Assembly: GCA_013306675.1 (NCBI GenBank)
Contig: JABLUY010000320.1
Span: 1 to 34,091 of the forward strand
DNA: 34,091 bases
From: Thraustochytrium sp. TN22
Lineage: Eukaryota; Sar; Bigyra; Thraustochytrida; Thraustochytriidae
Reading direction: 5' to 3'
Shown piece after piece: positions 26,708-34,091 of the stretch. Numbering within the stretch: position 1 is the first letter of the stretch; each line of letters starts with the position of its first letter. The notes below the pieces were generated by a model. The model worked only from the letters and a program-made list of their open reading frames with translations, was not told the origin of the DNA and did not search any database. The position numbers and the translations under genes were made by a program.

Positions 26708-28060
26708 ATGGGATTCCCATTCTGGCCATGGCCGGCGGGCGCTTCGCGCGCAGAACCCGAGCGCGGCGGACGCCGGCGGGCGCGCGCGCAAGCCATGTGG
26801 CGCGCGGAGCAGGAGGGCGAGCTGGAGGCCGTGACGGCCGCCCTGCGGTCGCGCAGCCCGGGCGGGCTCGGCGGGCCGGGCGCCCGCAGCGCCGCGGCGC
26901 AGCTGGACGTGAGCCGCGTGGCGCAGCTCGACGCGGGCCTGCTGGACGCCGAGCTGGTCAACCTCCTGCGCGCGCAGACGCGCGGCGCGCTGGCCTGCGT
27001 GCCGGCGTGGGAGCAACGCCTCGCGCGCTATGAGCCGGAGCTCATGGCGGCGCTGCGCTTCGTGGTCTGGGCCCTCTCCTACCGCGTCAACGAGGCGCCG
27101 CCCGGGGACGCGCTGCAGAACCTGCGCTACCGCAACGAGGCCGTCTTCGCCGCGCCGCACAAGCGCAACCTGCTGCGCCTGCCGGGCGACCTGCCCACGC
27201 GCACGCAGCGACTGCTGCATGGTGCCGGCTACGTGCTCGCTCCCTGGGCCTGGGAGCGTCTCGAGGAGCACGCCCTCGTGCACCGCTGGTCTTCGCGCGA
27301 GCCGGACGACTGGCGCAGCCGCGCCGCGCAGCTCATGGACCGCGCCGAGCGCGTCCTTGTGCTGGCCAACCTGGCCAACCTCATGCTCTTCTTTTACAAC
27401 GGCCGCTACCGCTCCCTGCTTGACCGCGTGCTGCAGATGCGCGTCGTCTACGCCGGCAAGGAGGCGCAGCGCTCCGTTAGCTTCGAGTTCATCAACCAGC
27501 AGCTGCTCTACGATGGCTTCAGCGACATGCTCATGTGCGTGCTGCCGCTCATCAACTGGGAGCGCCTGCAGCGCTTCGGCGCGCGCTCGCTGCTCACGAT
27601 CCAGACCGCCTACCTGCGGTCCGTGCGTCCTTGGCTGCGCTTCTTGCGTCGCCGCCTCCTAGGCCTCTTGGTGCACGCAGAGCGGCGTCTGCGCGCGCTG
27701 CGGCGCCGACAAGCCAAGCAGGCCGCGGACGAGGCCGCGGCCGGCGGTGCCGACAATGAGAGGCCCTCCATCTTTGAGCGTCTTCTCGAAGCCGACGTTC
27801 GCGCCGCAAAGACCGCTGCTTCCGCCGACGCGGACGAGGCGCCCGCCGATGCTGCGGATGCCCGGGACGGGTCCGGGCTGCCAGCGCTCATCTCCTGCGT
27901 CTCCTGTGGCAAGACGCCGGCCTGCATGCCGCACCGCGTCGACTGCGGCCACGAGTACTGCTACTTTTGCCTCAAGACCACGCAGATGCAGGCTGCCGAT
28001 GCCGACAGCTTCCTCTGCGTGCGCTGCGATGCGCCCATCTTGCATGCCAAGCGCCTTTGA
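26708..28060 (+). CDS. PEX2: Peroxisomal RING E3 ligase PEX2
   Basis: 450 residues. It carries the PEX2 N-terminal pattern (SRVAQLDAGLLDAELVNLL, then PAWEQRLARYEPELMAALRFVVW), the central conserved blocks (NLRYRNE, LLHGAGYVLAPWAWERL, LANLANLMLFFYNGRYRSLLDRVL, FEFINQQLLYDGFSDMLMCVLPLINW) with membrane helices, and a C-terminal RING at about 397-445: CVSC, then CGHEYCYFC, then CVRC. PEX2, PEX10 and PEX12 form the peroxisomal ubiquitin ligase that marks PEX5 for export. An Asp/Ala-rich linker of about 60 residues precedes the RING. The first ATG was used; a second in-frame ATG at 26795 gives a more usual N-terminus and may be the real start. Divergent from the PEX26-like gene. Confidence 0.93.
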   Translation: MGFPFWPWPAGASRAEPERGGRRRARAQAMWRAEQEGELEAVTAALRSRSPGGLGGPGARSAAAQLDVSRVAQLDAGLLDAELVNLLRAQTRGALACVPAWEQRLARYEPELMAALRFVVWALSYRVNEAPPGDALQNLRYRNEAVFAAPHKRNLLRLPGDLPTRTQRLLHGAGYVLAPWAWERLEEHALVHRWSSREPDDWRSRAAQLMDRAERVLVLANLANLMLFFYNGRYRSLLDRVLQMRVVYAGKEAQRSVSFEFINQQLLYDGFSDMLMCVLPLINWERLQRFGARSLLTIQTAYLRSVRPWLRFLRRRLLGLLVHAERRLRALRRRQAKQAADEAAAGGADNERPSIFERLLEADVRAAKTAASADADEAPADAADARDGSGLPALISCVSCGKTPACMPHRVDCGHEYCYFCLKTTQMQAADADSFLCVRCDAPILHAKRL

Positions 28061-28534
28061 CAACGAACCTGAGTACCGCAACGGGTAGGCAGAATGCAAG
28101 CAGGCAGGCAGGCAGGTAAGAAATCATGTGACCTTTTTTGCCGCCGAAAAGGGCCTTGACCTGCCCGTGTTTGCTCCCTCCCCCTGCCGGGCGCCCTTTT
28201 TTCGCTCGCTCGCTCTTTGCTCTTCAGCAAACAAGAGCGCCTTGCATTCATGCGAACATCCAAGCTCAAACGCACAAGAGGCAAGGAGCAAGTAATGCGC
28301 ATGCGCTCGTCCAGCAGAGTTTCGCAGCTGCAGCAGCTCTAGTAGCTCTAGTAGCTAGCTAGCTACTAGCTAGCTCTTAGACAACGTGCCCGTCCGAGTC
28401 TTGTCACGCCCTTGAAGAAGCCGTGGCGCGCGCCGTGGCGCGCCCTTGAAGACGCAGTGGCACTCGGCGCGGCCTTCACCACCACCGCCACCGAGACCAC
28501 AACCCCGGCAAACCATACTCCACCCAAGCGCGCC
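28061..28534. other. Intergenic region with GCAGG and TAGC repeats
   Basis: Three GCAG units lie after the PEX2 stop. 28337-28376 is an AGCTCTAGT / TAGCTAGCTAGCTACTAGCTAGC stretch, highly self-complementary. The remainder is presumed PEX2 3' UTR and PPIL1 promoter. No gene was seen. Confidence 0.55.
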
Positions 28535-29152
28535 ATGGCGACCTCCGGCGCCGCAGCGACGGGCGCGAACGGCGCGAACAGCGCCGCCGCCGCCGCCGCC
28601 GCGAGCGCACCCGAGGCCGGCGCGGCGGCGGGCGAGCGCGAGGGCGGCGTGGTGCTCGAGACGAACATGGGCACCATCGCCGTCGAACTGTACTGGGACG
28701 AGGCGCCGCGCGCGTGCGAGAACTTCCAGCGGCTCGCGGACGCGGGCAAGTACAACGGCGTGGTGTTCCATCGCGTGATCGCTAACTTCATGATCCAAGG
28801 CGGCGACCCAAGCGGCACGGGCCGCGGCGGCCAGTCCATCTGGGGCGGCAAGTTCGAGGACGAGATCACGCCGCGGCTCAAGCACGTGGGCGCCGGCGTC
28901 CTGAGCATGGCCAACGCCGGGCCCAACACAAACGGCTCGCAGTTCTTCTTCACGCTCGCGCCGTGCCCGTGGCTCGACGGCAAGCACACCATTTTCGGCC
29001 GCGTGTACTCGGGCATGCGGGTCGTGCAGCGCCTGGGGATGGTGCCGTGCGACAAGAACGACCGCCCGCTGCAGCCCATCAAGATTGTGCGCGCCTTTTC
29101 GTACGAGGGCCCGGCGCCCCCGAGCGAGCAGGCGCTCGTCGCGAGCCAGTAG
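28535..29152 (+). CDS. PPIL1: Cyclophilin, PPIL1 type
   Basis: 205 residues from the ATG at 28535 (GCCATGG context). An Ala-rich leader of about 40 residues precedes the domain. The fold is a canonical single-domain cyclophilin: [22 protein letters not shown] (PPIL1 has YLETSMGIIVLELYW), [55 protein letters not shown], and RLGMV near the end. All active-site residues (Arg, Phe, Gln, Asn, Trp, His) are present, so it should be an active prolyl isomerase. In humans PPIL1 binds SKIP/SNW1 in the spliceosome. A non-ATG extension upstream was ignored. Confidence 0.93.
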   Translation: MATSGAAATGANGANSAAAAAAASAPEAGAAAGEREGGVVLETNMGTIAVELYWDEAPRACENFQRLADAGKYNGVVFHRVIANFMIQGGDPSGTGRGGQSIWGGKFEDEITPRLKHVGAGVLSMANAGPNTNGSQFFFTLAPCPWLDGKHTIFGRVYSGMRVVQRLGMVPCDKNDRPLQPIKIVRAFSYEGPAPPSEQALVASQ

Positions 29153-29155
29153 AGG

Positions 29156-29183
29156 CACGCCACGCCACGCCACGCGGCGCCAC
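29156..29183. repeat. CACGC pentamer run after PPIL1
   Basis: Four to five GCCAC/CACGC pentamers begin four bases after the PPIL1 stop. It is part of the pentanucleotide theme of this window. Confidence 0.65.
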
Positions 29184-29290
29184 GAGCCCGACGAGCGAGC
29201 CCGGATAGGTACTGATCTTGTACACAGCTTACAAACACAGAGATTACTGTTCGACTGGGCACCAGGTGATGGTGGATGTCCCTCGGAACT

Positions 29291-32088
29291 TTACTGGCTG
29301 GCGCTGGAGGCTGCCGCGCCAAGCAGGGCGAGCAAGCCGGCAGGGTCAAGCTCGCGGTCGGCCTCAAGCTGGCCCTGCGAGAATGCTGGAGAGCCGCCGC
29401 CCTTGCCGGGCACTTGCTTCAGCAAAAGGCGCAGGGCGTCGCCAGCGGCGACCTCGCTATTGGCACCCGCAGCGCAGGCGACCAGACGCGGCCCGCACAC
29501 GGCGACGTGCAGGCGCGAGGGGTCCGCCTTGACGGCCTCGTTGAGGAAGGCCTGGAGCGCCTTACGCGACTCCTTCGGGTCGTCCGGCGCCACATCGGGC
29601 ACCTCGTGCACCACGATGCGGTCCGAGGAAGCCGCAGCGCCGGCGCCGGCGGCCGTGGGCTGCAGCAGTCGCTTCTGCAGCGCCTTGTTGTCGGCGCGCT
29701 GCTTTTGCAGCGCATCGCGCAACTTGGCGACGGCGTCCTCGACGGCGGCGGGCTTGGGCGAGGACTTGAGCGTGTCCCCGAGGCGCTCGAGCGCGTCGGC
29801 GCGATCCTGCAGCCAGACGCGCGCCGCAGCGCCGGCCACGGCCTCGACGCGGCGCGTGCCGGCGGCCACGCTGCTCTGGCCGACGATTTTGAATGGGTGC
29901 AGGAGCGCCGTGTTGGCGGCGTGCGTGCCACCGCAGAGCTCCACAGACCGGTCTACGCGGAGGCCGGCGCTGGAGGGCGCGCGCACGCTAATGACGCGCA
30001 CCACATCGCCGTACTTCTCGCCAAAGTGCATGAGCGCGTCCAGCTGCTTGGCTTCTTCGATAGGGACGGTCTGCGTGCCAACCTCGAGCGCCTCTTCCGC
30101 GAGCGCGTTGACAGCGTCCTCGATGCTGCGGATCTGTAGAAAAGGGTCAGTCATTCTGTCTGTCGGCACATTGAAAACGAATTAAAACTCCTCCCCCCCG
30201 CCCCGCCCCGCCCCCTCTAGGCCGTTGTCGTGAGTACGTGTATGAATGTGGAGCCCACCCGCAGCGAGCGCGTTGGATGCGGTCTCGTCGGGGAAAATGT
30301 CGACGAGACCACCACCGCGGGGGCTGGCGCACTTGACTGTTGCACTCGTTCCTTGGGGCGATTCTCATCTAGAAAAACGAGAAAGCCCCTACACATGAAT
30401 GCGTCTCTCCTAATCCCTCTGTACTCTCTCCCTGTCTCTCTCTCCCTCTCTCTCTCTCTCTTGCAGCAGCAACACAGATACGTACCTGTTGACGCGTGAG
30501 CGGCTCGCCGTGCGTAAAGTCGAAGCGCAGACGGTCCGGCGTGACGAGCGAGCCGGCCTGCACGACGTGGTCGCCAAGCTCGGCGCGGAGCGCGGCCTGC
30601 AGCAGGTGCGTGGCCGTGTGGTGCGCGGCGGCGCGGCGGCGCGCAGTGCCGTCGACGCAGGCAGAGACGCGCGTGCCGACCGCCGGCAGCGCGTCGAACG
30701 GCGCGTTCACGAGGATGGCGAGGCCGTCCTCGAAAGGACGACAAACGTGCTTGACCTCGGCATTGTGCACGTGTTCGCCGTTGGCCAGCACAAGGTGACC
30801 GCAATCGGCGGCCTGGCCGCCGCCCTCCGGGTAAAAGGGGCAGGGCGAGATGACGAGCCAGGAGGTGTCGGCGTCGGAGCCCGGCGCAGCGGCCAGCACA
30901 ACGGCCTCGTCCTCGCGCAGGCGGTCGTAGCCGGAAAAGGGCACGCGCAGGTCGCCGCGGCGCGCCCAGGCGCGCACATCGGGCGTGGGCTCGAGCGGAC
31001 CGGCTGGGCCGTCGGCGGACCAGGACGCGTTGGCCGCGGAGCGCGAGCGCTGCTCGTCCATGTGGCGCTCGAACGCGTCAAGGTCGACCGCGACTCCGCG
31101 CGCCTCCGCCACGCGCGTGGTGAGGTCGATGGGGAAGCCGAAGGTGTCGTACATCTGGAAGGCGAGCGCGCCGTCGAGCGTCTGACTCGCAGCAGCCGAG
31201 GCCAGGTGGCGCTCGAGGTGCGCCATGCCGTGGTCGAGCGTTCGCAAGAAGGAGGCCTCTTCCGCCTGCAGCACCGAGGCGATGGCGCCGCGGCGCTCCG
31301 CGAGCTCCGGGTACGGATTGGAGATCGCAAAGGTGGCCTCGAGCGCGGGTAGCAGCGAGGCGAGGAAGGGGTCGCGCAGGCCGAGCGCGTGGCCAAAGCC
31401 GACCGCGCGGCGCACGATGCGGCGCAGCACGTAGCCGCGGCCGACATTGCTGGGCACGACGCCGTCTGCGATGAGGAAGGCGGCAGCGCGCACGTGGTCG
31501 GCGGCGATGCGCGCGAAGAGGCGAGTCTGGTCGGCAGTGGCCGTGGAGCCGGCAGGCACGAGCGCGGCGGCCTGCGCGACGAGCGGGGCGAGCAGGTCCG
31601 TGTCGAAGTTGGACGGCACGCCCTGGAGCACGGCGCAGATGCGCTCGAGGCCCATGCCGGTGTCGACGCAGGGCGCCGGGAGCGGGCTGAGGCCGCCGGC
31701 GCCGTCCGACTGGAACTGCATGAAAACAAGGTTCCATATCTCCAGGTAGCGGTCGTCGTCCGGCAGCGAGGCGTCGCCGGTGTCGAAGAAGATCTCCGAG
31801 CACGGGCCGCACGGCACGCCCTGGCCGTCGCCCATGGACCAGAAGTTGTCCTCCTTGCCGAGGCGGCGGATCGGGCCCGCCTCGGGCGGCAGCACGCGCC
31901 GCCACAGCTCCTCACTCTCGTCGTCGTCCTGGAAAACCGTCACGCTGAGCCGATGCGCCGGCAGCCCCAGCTCGCCGTGCACAAAGGACCACGCCTTGAC
32001 GATGGCCTCCTCCTTGAAGTAGTCGCCAAAGGAGAAGTTGCCCAGCATCTCAAAGAACGTGTGGTGCCGCGCCGTGTAGCCGACGTTG

Positions 32089-32123
<35 letters not shown>

Positions 32124-32414
32124 CTTTTGACAGCTCGTCGCGCGCGTGTACGGCCGCTCGTCGCGGCCCAGGAAGACCTCCTTGAACGGCACCATGCCCG
32201 CGTTCGTGAACAGCAGGCTCGCGTCGCCGCTCGCCGGCACCAGCGGCGCTGACGGCACGCGCGCGTGGCCGTCCGCCTCGAAGCTCGCCAGGAAGCGCTC
32301 GCGCACCTCGCCGCTCGCCGTGCCCGAGAGCGCCGCGGCGCGCGCCGCGCCGCACCCCGGCCGCGCGCGCCGCACGCCGCACGCGCGCCGCGCCGCCGCG
32401 CCCGGCCCCAGCAT
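29291..32414 (-). CDS. Alanyl-tRNA synthetase, two exons
   Basis: Exon 1 is 32414-30486 (643 codons, phase 0) and exon 2 is 30133-29291, giving 923 residues. The first 35 residues are Arg/Ala-rich and look like a mitochondrial leader. Class II core: [52 protein letters not shown], and MGLERI. The editing domain has HHTATH (H599 and H603) in exon 1 and CGGTH (C710, H714) in exon 2, so both metal-binding halves are present. A short coiled-coil and C-terminal domain follow. It attaches Ala to tRNA-Ala and removes Ser and Gly. Only one AlaRS is visible here. Dual cytosolic and mitochondrial use is common for AlaRS in eukaryotes but cannot be told from this window. Confidence 0.93.
30134..30485 (-). 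other. 352-bp spliceosomal intron in the AlaRS gene
   Basis: On the minus strand the donor is CAACAG|GTACGT (30486/30485) and the acceptor is TTTTCTACAG|ATC (30134/30133). A CTGAC branch-like word lies about 14 bases before the acceptor. A GA-rich microsatellite (plus-strand CT run, 30424-30462) lies near the 5' splice site and a C/G run near 30188-30212. The intron joins codons in phase 0 between the two metal-binding halves of the editing site. Confidence 0.9.
30424..30462. repeat. CT dinucleotide microsatellite in the AlaRS intron
   Basis: CT repeats with a few CCT interruptions; GA-rich on the coding strand, starting about 23 bases inside the intron from the donor. Confidence 0.8.
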
Positions 32415-33006
32415 CGTGCCGCGCCGAGCGCCGCGCCGAGCGCCGGGCCTTTGGCCTTCGACTATTCTGGATTTGCTCTTCGCGTTCGCGGCTCATCGCA
32501 GCCACGTCACTGGCAGCCACGCATCTTTTTCTCCCAAACCCGGGCGCGCGGGGAGCCCGGGGCCTCCGGGGAACCCTCGCTGCCGTGGCGAGAGCTAGCT
32601 AGCTGAGCGCTGCGGAGCGGAGAAGCCTCATCGTGATCACTCTTCAGGCTCAGGAGTGCGACGCGACGGTGAGCGCGGTCAAGCGCGCGGCCAAGCTGTT
32701 TTGATTAATGCCGTTCGCAGGGCCTTGCAGCGGGGAACCCAGTGTCGAACGCAGTGTTGAACCTATCGAAGCCTATCGAACGTAGAACAGACTGAACGGC
32801 GCGGCGGTTAACGTTATTGTGCAGTGGCCGTGCGTGGCCACTGCGGTTGTTACAGCAATCTCACTGACAGCACAGCACAGAATCACAGATCGCCTAACTA
32901 ACTGTGACAGTGCCACGTGCAACCAGGGAGAGGCAGGAAGAGCAGCGTTGAGTCGTACGCGCCGTGCGCCGTTTGCGCCGTTTGCGAGCACTCGCAGGTG
33001 CCAGCC

Positions 33007-33055
33007 TGCCAGCGCCTCCCACCGCTGCCAGCGCCTGCCAGCGCCTGTCAGCGCT
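33007..33055. repeat. 10-bp TGCCAGCGCC array
   Basis: TGCCAGCGCC at 33007-33016, 33026-33035 and 33036-33045, then TGTCAGCGCT at 33046-33055. Ordinary tandem slippage is likely. Confidence 0.7.
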
Positions 33056-34011
33056 CGTCCCCTGGGATTCATCATGATCACGCCAGCGCCTCGTCGCTGA
33101 GCAGTCGTGGTGTGCAGTCGTGCTGGCCTTGGCAGCGCGAGCTCCCGGAGATGCGCGCCGGCGTGCGTGCCGCCGGCTCACGAGCCGCGAGGCCCCTGCT
33201 CGCCCGTGCGACGCCGTGCGGCCCGCCAGCCACCGTTCGCTCCACGGCCGAGCACGCTCAGCCTCTGCTCTCAAGCGGAAAGAAGAAAGAAAGACATGTT
33301 CACGCCAACGTCTCCGGTCCAAAGCCCACACGCGGATATTTCTTCGTTCGCTCCCGCGGCCACGCGGCCACCCGTCGTCGGCAAGCCGCATCATGATCCT
33401 CAGAGCAATCTCTCTCTGCCAGTGCACGCACCAAGCTCGCCTGAGGCTCGCACGAGCAGCTAGAGAGCTACCTACCAACGTGACCTGTAAGTTCTCTTCG
33501 TACTAGTAGAGCTCGTGCTCGAGCGAGCTCGTAAGTTAGTAGCTGCTCGACCTCAACTTGACTAGGTACTACGTAGGTCGCCAGCTCCCCGGCCAGCTCC
33601 CCCGCCTCCGCCTCGACGAGCCGCGCCACGTGTCTCCTCGCCTGCGCCCTCGCAAACCCCAATCGCCGCGGCGCGTCGCACCGTCACAGTCCGCCGGCCA
33701 GCGCTCGAGGCGCAGACGGCCTCTGTCAGAGCGCCTCCGAGTCGTCCTCGCCCTCGCTCCGGGGCGGCTCGAGGCGGCGGCCGCCCGCCCTGCAGCCCGG
33801 CTGCGCGAGCTCGCGCCCGCCGCCGCCGGGTCCGAGCCGGCCGCCGCCGCGCCGGCCTCGCGGTCCTGCCGGAGGTCCACGCCGCCCAGGTACCCGCACC
33901 TCGGCGTCCCACGCGCGCCGCGCCGCTCCCAGCCTGCCTCGCCGCCGGCCTCGTCCGCGCCGCGCGCAGACCCGCTTCGCCGCCGCAGCCGACCGCGCAG
34001 CGCGGGCAGCG

Positions 34012-34088
34012 CGGCGCAGCGCAGCGCGGCGCGGCGCAGCGCAGCGCAGCGCAGCGCAGCGCAGCGCGGCGCAGCGTAGCGCAGCGCG
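34012..34088. repeat. GCGCA/GCGCG pentamer microsatellite at the right edge
   Basis: About fifteen pentamers, GCGCA with GCGCG and one GTAGC variant, reaching nearly to the window end. Confidence 0.85.
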
Positions 34089-34091
34089 CGG

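Larger units (their letters stand above)
32415..34091. other. Right-end region without a confident gene
   Basis: 1.68 kb upstream of AlaRS. GAGCTAGCTAGCTGA lies at 32592-32606, a 10-bp TGCCAGCGCC array at 33007-33055, a near-perfect 22-bp palindrome at 33509-33530, two GTAAGTT words at 33488 and 33531, and a GCGCA pentamer array from about 34012 to the end. A minus-strand frame is open from the right edge to a TGA at 33726-33728, ending in an acidic tail (EGEDDSEAL), and may be the 3' end of a gene outside the window. None of these frames has a recognisable domain. Confidence 0.4.

Noticed and set aside
1-34091. tRNA, rRNA, transposon or virus-derived elements
   Set aside because: No tRNA B-box arrangement, terminal inverted repeats, transposase, reverse transcriptase or capsid motifs were seen by eye; a dedicated scan was not possible.

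Overview
The window is compact, very GC-rich nuclear DNA from a eukaryote. The evidence is spliceosomal introns in two genes, eukaryote-only proteins (Ku80, SNAPc4, PEX2, a PEX26-like protein, PPIL1, PPIL3), organelle-targeted bacterial-type aminoacyl-tRNA synthetases and long homopolymer tracts. No plastid, virus or transposon gene was seen. My best guess is a free-living unicellular protist or alga, perhaps a heterotrophic stramenopile such as a thraustochytrid. That guess rests on gene style (intron-poor, G+C-rich, class III cyclase with GAF domains), not on a marker, and is weak.

I support fifteen protein genes. Left to right: an intergenic left end; a membrane-anchored double-PH protein (+); a five-Myb-repeat SNAPc4-like factor (-); a secreted parvulin (+), divergent from SNAPc4; organellar leucyl-tRNA synthetase (-); a Raw-like nucleoside deoxyribosyltransferase-fold protein (-); a 983-residue Q/S-rich protein with a novel-looking N-terminal domain and a calycin/FABP-like C-terminus (+); Ku80 (+); a GAF-GAF-PAS class III adenylate cyclase with an N-myristoylation signal (+); an alpha/beta hydrolase (+); a small ankyrin protein (+); cyclophilin PPIL3 (-); a tail-anchored PEX26-like peroxin (-, one 108-bp intron), head to head with PEX2 (+); cyclophilin PPIL1 (+); and alanyl-tRNA synthetase (-, one 352-bp intron). 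The right 1.7 kb has no confident gene.

Most genes are unrelated housekeeping functions, as expected for a eukaryotic chromosome arm. The exception is the peroxin pair: PEX26-like (docking of the PEX1/PEX6 export ATPase) and PEX2 (RING ligase that ubiquitinates the import receptor) act in the same receptor-recycling step and are separated by only 110 bp. PPIL1 and PPIL3 are both spliceosomal cyclophilins. LeuRS and AlaRS both carry leader peptides that look mitochondrial.

Intergenic DNA is rich in simple repeats: GC-rich pentanucleotides, TTTG and GCCT tetranucleotides, and GCTAGCTAGCT runs. It also holds small tandem duplications, the most notable being three copies of the 3' end of the SNAPc4-like gene. 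Start codons were chosen as ATG; GTG or TTG upstream extensions were not used.
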